From Symbiodinium natans (Eukaryota > Sar > Dinophyceae > Suessiales > Symbiodiniaceae), in NCBI GenBank assembly GCA_905221605.1, contig CAJNDS010000705.1, positions 1-52,500 on the forward strand: a stretch of 52,500 bases of DNA, written 5' to 3'. Each line of letters opens with the position of its first letter. Positions within the stretch are counted from its first letter, which is position 1. The notes beneath the pieces were generated by a model. That model saw nothing but the letters and a program-made list of their open reading frames with translations, was not told the DNA's origin and did no database searches. This document shows positions 22,401 to 31,476 of the stretch, one piece after another. The position numbers and the translations under genes are program-made.

Positions 22401-25400
22401 AGGTAATATGACGGTGACTCAGCGCAGCCATAGAGGCCAATTGCCTGGTGATGATTTGCGACAGCTCCTCGCAAGCAAAGGACGCGACAGGACTGGCCAA
22501 GCTGCGCAAACACTTCAACACTCCCGCTTCATTGCATCGAGGCCTTCCACTCACAGAGCACAACATGCAATCAACTCGCGAGTCCGAGCACTTGCCATAC
22601 AACCACCACATGCAACCACACTATACACAGATACGCAAGTAACTCCAGTTTATCCGGGACATTCCTAGATCACCCCCACAGCGTCTGGAACGCAAGCAAC
22701 TGTTGCAGCACTTGCCGGTTGTCGACGCTGGCCCGAGAAGCGTGCATAATTTTGCTTGGCATTGCCAGCAACGACCTTCCCAGTTCCTAAAGGACCCAGC
22801 AACCAGCCATAACTTCACAGGTTAGGCGCGAAATCGGGCTCATTGGAAGCAACCATCGAGGCTGCCAACGTGCTTGCATCTAGCCAGAAACGGCTCACGG
22901 TTAAGATCTCTGGATTGTGTGGGGGCGCCATACGGCCGCGCCAAAAAAGGCCCTGGGGTGGCTCTCATGATCCTTCATCGAGCCTTCATAGGAGCCTTGC
23001 GTGAGGATCTGACCGCCATAAAACTAGCAAATGCTCATCATCCTTGGAGCCGGGCGGGACTTGTGTGAGCGCTCTTTGAGCGTTCCTTCAGATTCTCTAT
23101 GCGCATCACATCAGCAGGCCAGTCGCCCTGCCCTAGCCGCTCGCGGAAATGATTTGTTGAAGGCTGTTTGAATTGACAGACCTTAAACTCAAATCGTACG
23201 CATTAGCCTAAGCTAAACCTGGGAGGGGGGAGGGGGGAGGGGAGGGGGGAGGAGGGGAGGAGGGGAGGAGGGGGGGAGGGGGAGGGGAGGAGGGAGGAGG
23301 GGAGGAGGGGAGGAGGGGAGGAGGGGAGGAGGGGAGGAGGGGGAGGAGGGGAGGGGGGGAGGAGGGGGGAGGGGGAGGAGGGAGGGAGGGGAGGGGAGGA
23401 GGGGGAGGGGGGAGGGGGGAGAGGGGGAGGGGAGAGGGGGGGGGGGGGGGGGGAGAGGGGAGGAGGGAGGGAGGAGGGGAGGAGGGGAGGAGGGGAGGAG
23501 GAAGGGGGGATGGATGTGAGCGACCTTGCAAGGACTGCGTTTGCATCTGTGAAGTCTGAGGAAGATGCAAGTGCCAGTGCCGGTCCAGGAGCCCCGTCCG
23601 CCTCCGGCCGCTTTCCTGAGACTGACCTACTAAGATTACTAAGGGACTTCCGTAGACTGCACTTAGTGCTTAATGTCGTGGTTGAAGCAGCTTTTGGCAT
23701 GAACTTTGAAGCTCAGATCGTCCACAACATCAACCAAGTCTACCACGTCCCGAGCCCGCCGAAGTACGTGCACGTGCCGGTGCCAGGGCCCACCATCGTC
23801 AAGCCCGCTCCGGGCCCAGGGCAGCCGCGAAGGCGGCAAACCGGAAACGAAATGCTGCAGTGGCTCTCCCGGTCGCAAGGTCACGATCAACCAGGACGTG
23901 CCATACCCTGTGAGACAGCCCGCCAAGGCGCAGTGGGGATTGGCCATCAACTAACACAAGGCTAACGCAAAGCCAAGCCATTCCAGAATGCGATGCCTGG
24001 ACTGACACTGAGTCCAAGCTGTCGCATTCTTAGTTATTTCTCACTATTTCTTACATTCGCTCTCTAACGTTATTCATTCTCAAGGCTACTAGTCAACTTA
24101 CGGCTTATTCTTCATATTCTCTGGCAAAAAGGGCAAACAAACATGCAGAATGTGCCTGCCTCACAGCGCCACGCAATATTTCAGCGCGAGCACGACTCGA
24201 ACGAAGCCTCAGCCTCTCTTCAGAGCCTCTCAGTACAGCAAGTTTGCGAATGTTTGCGATGTGACGCTAGACAGGCCAGGAGCAAGTACAGGACCTACTT
24301 CTCGTTCAAACCTAAATTTTGTGATGGGATCGCATTGGAGGCACACGGAGAAACATGGGACACCCAATGACCTCTGCGTGTGATTTGTGACGTGGCATTT
24401 TCAAGTCTTTAGGACTTGAGGGCTCACGCAAAGGTACTTGTGCTGGTTGATGCTGCATGTTTTCTCGCGCAGCAGCAGTTTTCCCCCTCCAACGTCTCAG
24501 CACATCGTTGGCTTACGCCCCCCCCCCCCCCCCCCCCCCGGCCCGAAAAAGATAAGAAAAAGGAGAGAGCCAACAGCGCAGTCACACAAGCCCTCAAAAC
24601 AGTTCTTTTGACACAGTGCCGCCTCTCGATCTGGCAAAGAAGGCCATAGAACAGGAATCGCGCGCGTGGAGAGTAGCGAGAAGTATGCCTTTGCCAGTGT
24701 TTGCAAGATCCGTCAGGGGAGAGAAGGACAGTCTCTTTCTCCTTCTCCTTCTCTCTCTAGTGCAAGCGGCACACTGCAAGCCGGTTCGGATTGAGGCACT
24801 GGAGCAGGATTGCTCAGAACTAGAGCTGCCACGGAAAGGTCATCACTGTTAAGAAGCCCTATACCGTGAAGATCCGTGGCAGAAGTGGCGACCCCAGAGC
24901 ATTGCTGAGTTGCAGGTTGGGGCAAAAATGAATTTTTCGGCAGGTTTGCAGACGCATCGTTCGTCCATTTGTGGTCTCAGATCGCTGTTCGTCGTGTAAC
25001 CGAGAAACATGGCGTTCAGTTTCTTTTGCTTGTTTGGGCTCTTGCCGGCCTGATTTTGGTCGTATTTGGTCGTGATTCCATTAAAGCTCAGCTTGGCTTG
25101 GCACTGGGTAGCGCCGGAGGGGATGAACTCGGGGATTGAAGCATACCTTGCGTTCGGAGCCAGCAGGCCACTACGTGCACGTTCCGGTGCCGTCGCCTCC
25201 CCACATCGTCCCCAAGTACGTTGTCCACACCGTCACGGTGCATGACTACGCAACTTGTCGCGAGTTTTGACGAAGAGCAACGACAGAGCGCAAAGGTGCG
25301 GTTGGTAGTGGGTCGTACCTCAGGACTGCAATTCCCACTTCGACCAGTGGTACTACACCTGGTCAAGCGCGAAGTTGCTCGATCGCACTGTAAGACAGTT

Positions 25401-28400
25401 CAAGCCGCACATGCCGGACGTGCTTTGGGGGCAGCAAATCGACTTCGCGTGCGGAAGCACGCTTGCAGGAAGCAGTGGTGCTGCAGTCACCAGGACATGG
25501 GCTGCGCAGGACCGTCTCTTCAAGAGTGGCACTGCGCGAGCGCGGCTCTTTCCAGTCTCTCTCCTGTCTGCAGGATCCTGGCACCACCACCAGCACGTCG
25601 TGATCGTGCATCACCACCATTCTAAGCACTATGCTGCTCTGCCGACGTTGGGGAGATACCCATTGGGTTGCAGTGATCATTGCTGGCTGATTTTCCTAGT
25701 GCAAAGCTCTTGCCGCGATGCTGAGAACTGCCACGCCGGCCTTTCCAACTGGTACCACGGCTGGTCCCATGTCAAGAAATCTTGGTGCTGCGTGGCTCCG
25801 GCTCGCTTGGCGTGGAGCGTCCGCTGCAGCCCCACAACTCAGGGCTTGACATCGACACACGACACTAGCTGGCCACCAGCAGAAATCGGAAGTGCTGTTG
25901 GCCTGTGCTCGGCAAGACAGGACCACGAGAACCTGGGCTGCCCCGGTATGGCACACGGCCACTGGACGTCTCACACTGCCAGGGCCCCAACATGTCTCTT
26001 GAGGAAAATAGAGGACGTGGGAGCACTTCAGGGACAAGGGACAGAATTCGGCCTTGTGTGTGTGTGGGCATAGCGCGACGTGCATGCATGTGCCTGTGCC
26101 ACGATGGTTTTTCCAATGACGTTAGGTGGTGCACGTGGTTCATGGCGCTGGCCATGGGGGATACGACTGCGATGCCGGCTTCTCCAATTGGGAGCACGGC
26201 TGGCCGGATCCCTTGCAAGCACTCTTCTGTTTCCGTGTCTCCCCTGCGGCCGTCGCTGCGGCAGACGGCGCGAAGAAGTGCATGAGCTCAGGTCGGGCAA
26301 GAAGAAGATCTACTGCTGCAAGCGCTTCAACAAGGGCTGCCAGCCGTATCACTGCCACCACCTCCAGGACCCATGCGCTGCTGCAGCAGGTGATTCAAGG
26401 GAACTGGCACGAAATGCGTCAGGAGCAGAGCAGCATGTGGCCACAGGAAAAGCGCCGGGCCCTCTGTGCTTGCGATTCTGAAAAAACATGCCGGGGGCAG
26501 GGTGATGCAACATGATGCGATATGATGCAGCTGCAGGCGACTATTGCTGCGGCCACTTCCAGATCGGCTGTGCGGCCACGACGCTGTCGCCTCTTGGGTG
26601 CGACGCCACTGGGCCCGGAATGGCCGTTCTTCTGTGCTGTGGGAATGTGCGAATGAGGGCGGGTGCACGCCAGCTATTGGTTGTGCGGCTCAGGCCCCTT
26701 GCACACTGAACGGCCAAACGAGCACATGCCAAGAGCGCATGGACTGGACGATGGAGACCTGAGACAACGTTCTGTCCTTTTGTCTGTCTTGTTTGTGCGA
26801 GCTCTGGGAGCTTCACGTCCATGTGGGTCCACATGGGCAGGAGCACACCTACGCCGGCAAGGGCAACGCCTGCAATCTGGCCTACAGCGCCGTGCAGGTT
26901 CACATGTGGCTCATGCCATGATTTTTCCGGGGTCTTCTCCTGTTTTTCACTATTTTGGGAAGGTGCAGTGCGACGTCTGCCGCGCCTGCAGCATCCAGGA
27001 GGCGGGCTGCGGCGTGCAGGGCCCGGGCTCCGACCCGTACGACTGCACCCCGACGGCAGGGAGAGCAAATGGACGAGCACATCTATATCCATTACTATTA
27101 TAAGATCTCTATAAGTAGTTTCAGACGAAGTGTTATATCAGAAAACCAGCAGCACTGAAAAGCCATCCCGAAATTCATGTAGCATTAAGAAAATTTGACG
27201 TGATCGCATTCTGCAAGTCACATCTCAGAAAGCCCAAAGCACCGGAACAACCAAACATTTTTATATATAGCATACAAAACATCCAAAGAGACTTCGGCTG
27301 TAAGGTTGCTGTGCTTTTCGCTTCTACCGTGTTTTCCCCCATCCGACAAATGGGGTAGATAGATTTTTAAGGACAAAGTGGCACGCATCATGGGACGCGA
27401 CGCAGTCAGGACAGTACCTGGACAGCAGGTAGGACAGTTGTGAGGCAGGACGGCGAGTGCATCAGGACAGTACAAGGCCAGAAGGTAGGACCGGGAGGCT
27501 TGGAGGCGGGCAACTGTACCGAAATGTCGCCACAGCAGGCCAGGGAGAGGCGGGCAACTGTACCGAAATGATGCCATACCAGGCCGAAATGTTCTGTCGC
27601 CTCGTAGGCCGTAGGCTCCCCCATTTTCAGATGAAAGCGCTACAATACGAAGAGTGCGGGAACTCGTGACCTGATCATACGGGGTTGGGTCTAGATGATG
27701 GTCTCCATTGGTCTCCGTGTCGTCACGCACGCAAGGTTTCCTTACAGAAAGGCTCCCAAGAGGCCGCCCAATCTTGTAGAGTTGACGTTTGAAGGACAGG
27801 GTGCTCGAAGTGATGTTTTTTTGGGACTTTTTGGTAAAGCAAAAAAAAGCTGCGTGTTTTTGGTTTCCTGGGATAGCAATTGCCAACACGATCCAGAAAG
27901 AAGCAGAGTAAAACTCAAAAAACGGCCATCAGGCCAAATTCTCTTTGGCATCTCTGGTTCGCCCCGTTTACCCCGAATCTGAAAGGATATGTGGGCGAAC
28001 GAGGTCCGGGTGCAATTTCATAGAAAATTCAAGTTGAACCCAGGTGCAGACGAGGCCGAAAGGAGGATATCTCAGGGCGTTTTTTTTGGGTTGGCAAACA
28101 ATCTATTCCGATGAAATTACCAACAAGGCCCGGATGAGGATGTCTTGAGATATGGCCTTTTAGCATATGACACCATTGAATGCGTTGCGAACGAAAAGTC
28201 CGAGAGTCATGCAAATACGAATGCGGCTGAGAGGATCATTACTCATGGCGTGGCCTTTGATGTAGGAGCCTTGCTCAATTTGTGTCTTCCAAGAAGTATG
28301 GTTGGTTGGGTGAGGGTCTCTTGGAGTATGAACGTGAACGAGTGTCAGGTCGCAGCATCGGGCCTGAGAGTGCCCCAGCTGTCCCTTATTTTCCTTCTTC

Positions 28401-31400
28401 GGCTGATGCCGTCCGATTTTGGTGAACGCTTGGGCACCGATGGCTTGATGATCTTGGCATAGGTTTTCTGCCAAAACATCGACCACAACGACATGCGGCG
28501 ACATTTTCCAACAGGGTCAGTCAAACGCGCAGTGAAACAGCCAGCTCCTCTACAGGGCCTGAGGAGGCATTAAATGCATGTCATGCATGTATGTGTGATG
28601 CGCACGTGGCGTAGGAGATTCGCGGGGGCGTCGGGGCCAAGAAAGAAAAGAACCCCGCATAGTGATGTGGGGAAAAGCACTCAAATCCCCGAGAAATCCC
28701 AGATCAAATCCGGAGCCCATAGAGGAGGGTAAGGTGTCCAGGCTGTGAAACAGAAGACATGTAAAAGCAGCTTCCAAAGCACAGGTGAATGTGCCGAATG
28801 TGTGTATTTGCTTTTACGGACCAGGTCAGGTGCTTGATCGGCCCGATCGAAAACTGAAGCTTGAAGATGCCCTCCGAGGGCCGATTGAGCACATTGAGGT
28901 GATTAATCGGACAGTGTGTCGGACTGAAGATGCTTTCGACAAGCGGACAACAGAACTGTTTGCAAATCGCAATACTTGTTCGGAAATCAGCATCACGTGG
29001 TAAAATGACCTTTGTTCCGAAGGGGATACAAACGGGAACCCGGCCGCTGCGTTGCGAGTGATTTGTCCGCTTCAATCGCTTAAGCTCATCAGTTGTCCTG
29101 GTAGGTGTTCGTCTTTAGTTCAGCAATGATTCACCAAAACACAGGCCTACATGGCCTGTGGGGGCTGTGAGTCATATGGCACTGTCGATTTTCGGAGAAT
29201 TCGAGCCTCATCTTGGAAGCATGCCTATGCAACTCTCCAGCCCTTTTGCATCGCCAGACCATGATAAACATTGCATATACATAGATATCTGACGTAGACA
29301 TCTGGACGACCCATTCTTCGCTTCTCCTAGGCAATGCTGCTCTGGGTAACTGGACCGGACCTCAGGGAGCGAAGCGGAGCGAAGATTAAGACCTTTGCTG
29401 ATTTCTTCTGTGCCGTCCAAAAGTGTCTTGCCGGGCTCTGTGTATATTAACTCTTTCCAGTCCAAACCGGTGAAGCTTCGGGGAGCCCGGACTTAACAGG
29501 GGCGTGGGTTGCTGAGGTGCCGAGCCTGGTCGCCTGAGAAGAAGGTGTGGTGCTGCCAGCACGAGGAGAAGGGCTGCTGAGCTGAACAGACGAGTCGTGA
29601 TGCGTCGTGATGAGTCACTGTTGCCGCTCTGGAGCGTAGCATGTCGCAGCACACTCGGCGCACGCTAGGGTTGGGAACTGCAAGGCTGCCAGAGCCCGGA
29701 CGCAAAACCTAATTGTGATGCCGGTGCCGGCATGATCTGGAAGCCGCTGGAGGGCAAATGGCTGTTCTAGTGTTGTTTGTGCTGTTCTGCTATGACGGCT
29801 GGTATTGCGAATGCTGCTTGCTGAATACTGCTGGCGCTGACCAGTCTACTCCCAGCTGTGATGCCGTGCCGTGCCCCAGGAAGGTGTTCATCTCGCACCA
29901 CTGGACGTGGCAGGTGGGCCTTGCTATTTGTCGACGCTCTGCTGCGCATGCTCAGCGCCACACTGCGCTCTCAAAATGCTCGGCAGGCCGTGTCCGCGGG
30001 CGGCGGGGTCGTGAGCAGGCCCTATGCCTGCCATGCTGGCTGCTGGGCCAGACATGGGCAAGACTGCGGATCCTCCACGAGGGTTTCGGCCATGTCGGCC
30101 GGTGTTTCGTGCGCTCTTTGAGTGTCGGTGCGCTGAGCCGAGGCTTGCCCAACTGGGCCACGGGCTGGTCCGTGGGCAAGAAGAATTGGCGCCGGCCTTG
30201 TACTCGTACTTCACATGTGAATGCGCGATAGAGGGCGTTTTCGTGGCGGGGCGGATGGTGGAATGTGGTGGGAGTTGGGGGTGCGGTGGCTGACTGTGGT
30301 GGTCTTAATCGTAAACGCTTGCGCGCGCCGCCTCGGCAGCCGGGCCGGCCCCAGGACAGGAAAGGAGGAAAGAGGGTTTCGCAAAAAAAGGGAGGAAGGG
30401 CAGAGCGGGTGGGGGGGGGTCGGGGGGGGGGTGAGGGGGGGGTTGGGGGGGGTGGGGGGTGGGGTGGGGGTGGGGGGGGTGGGGGGGGGGGGGTGGGGGT
30501 GGGGGGGGTGGGGGGGGGTGGGGGGGGGGGGGGGGGGGGGGGGGGGTGGGGGGAGGGGGTTCCCCCGTAGGAGCCACCGACAACCGGAACCCTCCACGGC
30601 ATCGGTTTGCAGCTCCTCCAAGGGATTGGGGGGCTCCCACAGGGTCTGCTTGTTCCAGACGCTTTTCCGGGCGTGTTGGTTGGGGCGGGAGGGGGGAGGG
30701 GCGGGAGGGGGGAGGAGTTGAGGTGCTGCAGCCACGAGCAGCTGGGCTGCCCCGGCTACCATTACGGAGGCGGCGGTGGCGGCCACACGCACACGGTGGT
30801 CACCACGCACGTGGTCTCAGGCCGGGTACTGGGTAGGTACTGGCAAGTGCAATGCAATTACCCGTGCCTCGAAGGCCCTTGAAGCATGCGCACCACGCTA
30901 CTGCGCCAGGCGGTGGCGGTGGCAGCTTCGGCGGCGGCGCCAGTGGCGGCGGCAGCTTCGGCGGCGGCGTCAGTGGCGGTGGTAGCTTCGGCGGAGCCGC
31001 CTACACCTTCCACGGCCATCCCCCGTCCGCGGCTGGCTCTGGCATGATGTGGCACTGGGTGTCCTGGAGCAGGTTATGAGACATTCTTTGCAACTGGATC
31101 TGCCACTCCCACGAGCAACACGGACACGCAAGTCTGATCCTGATCCGAGGCGACTTCCGGCGGCACGGGTCACTGGGTGCAGGCCAGATGACCCAGTGGA
31201 AGCCCGAGGCTAGAGTGAGCGCAAGGTGCAGTTTTTCCCACAGGTCCACACGCATGGCGGCCTGGCCTTCGACTGCTTTGCCGGCATCACGGTCCAGACC
31301 CTAAGTAGGACCAGTAGGACTGGCTTCTGCGGGTGGCGACTCCGACCCATACTTAATTGACCAAGTCACACTCGTGTGGCTCCGGTGCCCCTGGTGCTCT

Positions 31401-31476
31401 GGATCCAGATGCCCTGGAGGCTGGCTGGTCCGGCAAGAAGAAGCACTTCTGCTGCATGCACTTTGACAAGTGCTGA
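18934..31476 (+). CDS. Locus X1: modular Cys/Trp-rich protein gene, multi-exon
   Basis: I do not recognise a named family. Comparison with the second copy (from 38,733) shows conserved exons in the same order and frame. Protein order: predicted N-myristoylation start and Gly run; MFYERYADGHQEG; GSYTKEASSTYGY and a basic stretch before a Cys-rich hydrophobic stretch; Cys-rich pieces; Val/Pro-rich linkers of VHVPVP type; eight DC..AG..NW..GWS..KK.WCC..GC modules; His-rich and Gly-rich linkers. The single hydrophobic stretch near the N-terminus suggests a membrane-anchored protein whose modules lie on one side, but this is inference. A TGA falls at 31,474-31,476 after the last module I can assign; I use it as a provisional end. 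An earlier in-frame TGA follows module 6 at 29,578-29,580, so either may be a real stop or the start of an intron with an unusual donor. Introns use GC, GA and GT donors. Confidence 0.75.
19482..19640 (+). CDS. X1 exon: basic stretch and Cys-rich hydrophobic segment
   Basis: After AG the frame reads GSYTKEASSTYGYRPTTKR, then a run rich in Lys/Arg, then CRPACVCCCVFWCRWL. A basic stretch followed by a Cys-rich hydrophobic segment suits a membrane anchor with possible palmitoylation, and locus Y has a plain transmembrane exon in the same relative place. In X2 a one-base length difference just before the Cys run (near 39,470) changes the frame. A GT donor at 19,580 is also possible, in which case the Cys-rich stretch would be intronic. 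Confidence 0.5.
20130..20420 (+). CDS. X1 Cys-rich exons (CDCC, PCPRK, QCCGVCPQIPC)
   Basis: Two conserved frames occur: GRCDCCDLSGGSCAATRC followed by VFPCPRKMPMHP at about 20,212-20,310, and SQCCGVCPQIPCYDPVTTT at about 20,335-20,400. Both are unchanged in X2 (40,112-40,300). They are in different frames, so a splice junction should lie between them. VFPCPRK resembles VPCPRKVFIS further downstream. Exact boundaries are not fixed. Confidence 0.5.
20488..20537 (+). CDS. X1 exon: APKYHEVVRRHYNTVV
   Basis: The exon follows AAAG and ends at a GA donor. It resembles the PPKY...V-type linkers of locus Y. The X2 equivalent is 40382-40431 with the same sequence. Confidence 0.6.
20991..21048 (+). 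CDS. X1 exon: VKVQMPRPAPIIHTVHV linker
   Basis: A Val/Pro-rich linker exon starts directly after CCAG. The exon may end at a GT donor at 21,042. The X2 equivalent starts at 40,893 and is identical. Confidence 0.6.
21125..21254 (+). CDS. X1 exon with module 1 (FDC...TWS...WCC)
   Basis: The frame reads CCPPPVTKKPNAHFDC, ADGGDFATQTWSGRHK, RWCCYKYRE and ends at a GA donor (21,255). It carries the DC, WS, basic pair and WCC positions of the module but has no terminal GC. The module is unsplit here. The X2 equivalent ends at 41,156. Confidence 0.7.
21331..21405 (+). CDS. X1 exon: HVPPCESCPHQVVDRN, cut at its 3' end
   Basis: The exon encodes 25 residues ending IYHHVTKIE. In X2 (41233-41322) the frame runs on as QLVRQ and then meets a GT donor. 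In X1 the two copies part exactly after GAG (21,405), and the following codons soon reach a stop. The break coincides with the start of inserted retroelement DNA, so the X1 exon has probably lost its last five codons and its donor. Confidence 0.65.
21406..22660 (+). mobile_element. Decayed non-LTR (LINE-type) reverse transcriptase fragment
   Basis: Pieces of a reverse transcriptase lie in different frames. First comes a thumb-side lead-in (VTQQELADAIHSLASKK, about 21,715-21,770), where LINE proteins usually have a KAPGPD motif, here degenerate (KLPRDR). Next is motif A with helix (LDRRQVFDKLRPDVLLTALR, about 21,967-22,026) and LPDQFMRLIDSIYN. Then comes the catalytic YADDT box at 22,280-22,294 within LCDFILIYADDTAFFTGS. 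Frame changes and stops between the pieces show that it is dead. No endonuclease or RNase H part is visible. The insertion is absent at the matching place in X2, so it probably arrived after the duplication. Confidence 0.85.
22661..23216 (+). other. Intron DNA of X1, no coding sequence seen
   Basis: This stretch between the retroelement and the G-rich tract has no recognisable module or exon and no match in X2. It may be the 3' part of the same retroelement. Confidence 0.4.
23217..23510. repeat. GGGGAGGAGG microsatellite
   Basis: About 290 bases of GGGGAGGAGG, GGGGGGAGGGG and similar runs include one G run of more than 15. The antisense frames are Pro/Ser strings and are not genes. The tract is absent from X2 and could form G-quadruplexes on the + strand. 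Confidence 0.95.
23564..23927 (+). CDS. X1 Val/Pro-rich linker exons
   Basis: Three exons. 23564-~23611: MQVPVPVQEPRPPPA. 23717-~23819: IVHNINQVYHVPSPPK, YVHVPVPGPTIVKPAPG. 23880-23927: VTINQDVPYPVRQPAK, ending at a GC donor. X2 equivalents are 41433-~41478, 41561-~41662 and 41728-41775. In the third exon the copies differ at six silent positions and one replacement (Gln to Glu), the mark of selection for protein sequence. The VHVPVP repeats resemble a stiff, extended spacer, but that is inference. Confidence 0.75.
24519..24538. repeat. Poly-C run in an X1 intron
   Basis: About 20 consecutive C bases occur between two linker exons. The run is absent from the much shorter intron of X2. Confidence 0.9.
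24839..24882 (+). CDS. X1 exon: VITVKKPYTVKI
   Basis: A short linker exon follows AAAG. Compared with X2 (41899-~41938) it shows five silent codon changes within VITVKKPYTVKI and one replacement right after (Arg to Gln). Confidence 0.7.
25167..25253 (+). CDS. X1 exon: HYVHVPVPSPPHIVPKY linker
   Basis: After GCAG the frame reads HYVHVPVPSPPHIVPKYV then VHTVTVHDY. The X2 exon starts at 44,875 and is the same. The 3' end is not certain. Confidence 0.65.
25324..25640 (+). CDS. X1 module 2, split by an intron, and His-rich linker
   Basis: Exon a (from 25324, after CTCAG) encodes DCNSHFDQWYYTWSSA. Exon b (25469-25509) encodes KQWCCSHQDMGC and ends at a GA donor. GAAG stands at both ends of the intron between them, so the cut is ambiguous by up to four bases, but the frame is continuous. 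Exon c starts at 25574: GSWHHHQHVVIVHHHHSKHY, a His-rich spacer like HSHVHVIHHIVHHY in locus Y. X2 equivalents begin at 45034, 45179 and 45284. Confidence 0.75.
25726..25982 (+). CDS. X1 module 3, split after WCC
   Basis: Exon a (25726-25791) encodes NCHAGLSNWYHGWSHVKK and SWCC, then a GT donor. Exon b (25921-25982) encodes DHENLGCPGMAHGHWTSH. The junction is in phase 0. X2 equivalents are 45444-45509 and 45635-45696. Confidence 0.8.
26126..26367 (+). CDS. X1 module 4, split inside GWS
   Basis: Exon a (26126-26202) encodes VVHVVHGAGHGG then YDCDAGFSNWEHGW and ends at a GC donor. Exon b (26292-26367) encodes SGKKKIYCCKRFNKGC and QPYHCHHLQ, then a GA donor. The junction splits the Trp codon (TG|G). 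X2 equivalents are 45861-45937 and 46027-46102. Confidence 0.85.
26537..26600 (+). CDS. X1 partial module 5 (DYCCGHFQIGC)
   Basis: After CTGCAG the frame reads DYCCGHFQIGC, the second half of a module. A possible first half, DPCAAAAG, lies at 26,368-26,389 next to module 4. A middle NW..GW piece is not convincing. The X2 equivalent begins at 46,271. Confidence 0.5.
26694..27059 (+). CDS. X1 Cys-rich region between modules 5 and 6
   Basis: Exon a (26694-~26756) encodes APCTLNGQTSTCQERMDW. Exon b (~26811-26896) encodes LHVHVGPHGQEHTYAGKG and NACNLAYSAVQ. Exon c (26963-27059) encodes VQCDVCRACSIQEAGCG, VQGPGSDPYDCTPTA and opens module 6. X2 equivalents are 46507-~46569, 46634-46720 and 46787-46883. 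Exon a shows four silent and no replacement differences between copies over 18 codons. The many paired Cys suggest a disulfide-bonded, hence extracytosolic, domain. Confidence 0.8.
27060..29330 (+). other. Large X1 intron inside module 6
   Basis: The 2.3 kb between YDCTPTAG and GNAALGNW holds no exon I can recognise. The first 25-30 bases resemble X2 (to GAGCACATCTATAT), after which the two copies share nothing visible. Antisense frames such as that at 27,218-27,889 have no second support. Confidence 0.6.
29331..29577 (+). CDS. X1 module 6, with a 22-base micro-exon
   Basis: Micro-exon 29331-29352 lies between CTAG and a GA donor and encodes NAALGNW minus its last base. The next exon, 29517-29577, encodes CRAWSPEKKVWCCQHEEKGC. 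Joined to the PYDCTPTAG end at 27,059 they give a complete module in continuous phase. X2 equivalents are 50845-50866 and 51025-51085 (QNRKKGC at the end). TGA follows at 29,578 in both copies. Confidence 0.75.
29856..29913 (+). CDS. X1 exon: CDAVPCPRKVFISHHWTWQ
   Basis: The exon lies between CCCAG and a GT donor and has VPCPRK like the N-terminal Cys-rich region. The X2 equivalent, 51344-51401, is identical in protein. Confidence 0.6.
30019..30820 (+). CDS. X1 module 7, split into three exons
   Basis: Exon a (about 30019-30038) encodes PYACHA, then a GC donor. Exon b (30143-30188) encodes GLPNWATGWSVGKKNW, then a GC donor that splits the Trp codon. Exon c (30723-30820) encodes CCSHEQLGCPGYHYGG, then GGGGHTHTVVTTHVVS and a GC donor. 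X2 equivalents are ~51506-51524, 51630-51675 and 51883-51980. The intron between b and c contains a long G/T tract in X1 that X2 lacks. Confidence 0.85.
30408..30560. repeat. GGGGGGTGGGG tract in an X1 intron
   Basis: About 150 bases of G runs broken by single T bases lie inside module 7's second intron. X2 has only two short GGGAGGGG pieces in the same intron. Confidence 0.95.
30910..31058 (+). CDS. X1 Gly/Ser/Phe-rich exon
   Basis: After CCAG the frame reads SFGGG(A/V)SGGG repeats, three SF blocks, then GGAAYTFHGHPPSAAGSG and MMWHW. The unit is 30 bases. The X2 exon (from 52073) has four SF blocks, so repeat number changed after duplication without loss of frame. Confidence 0.75.
31244..31476 (+). 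CDS. X1 module 8, and provisional end of X1
   Basis: Exon a (31244-31290) encodes VHTHGGLAFDCFAGIT, with a GT donor. Exon b (from about 31409) encodes ALEAGWSGKKKHFCCMHF and DKC, then TGA at 31,474. Phase at the junction is not fully settled. The sequence TGCTGAGC at the stop is the same as at the end of module 6, so it might instead be an unusual intron start. Confidence 0.6.

Larger units (their letters stand above)
25153..27090 (+). repeat. Segmental duplication block C (copy 1; copy 2 at 44,861-46,911)
   Basis: Collinear match covers modules 2 to 5 and the Cys-rich region. Identity is very high to about 25,680, then patchy in introns (a 10 bp repeat expansion, small insertions), with exons well kept. 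Similarity fades just after GAGCACATCTATAT. Confidence 0.95.
29320..31320 (+). repeat. Segmental duplication block D (copy 1; copy 2 at 50,834-52,500)
   Basis: Collinear match covers modules 6 to 8. Introns are nearly identical from 29,590 to 30,200, while the G/T tract and adjoining bases (30,305-30,690) are missing from copy 2. Confidence 0.95.

Noticed and set aside
23203-23700. Pro/Ser-rich antisense frame of 165 codons
   Set aside because: It is produced by the GGGGAGGAGG microsatellite on the opposite strand.
27218-27889. Antisense frame of 223 codons in an X1 intron
   Set aside because: It has no recognised domain and no equivalent in X2, and all supported genes here are on the + strand.
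29952-30810. Pro-rich antisense frames of about 200 codons
   Set aside because: They are produced by the G/T tract in an X1 intron; the + strand module exons explain the flanks.
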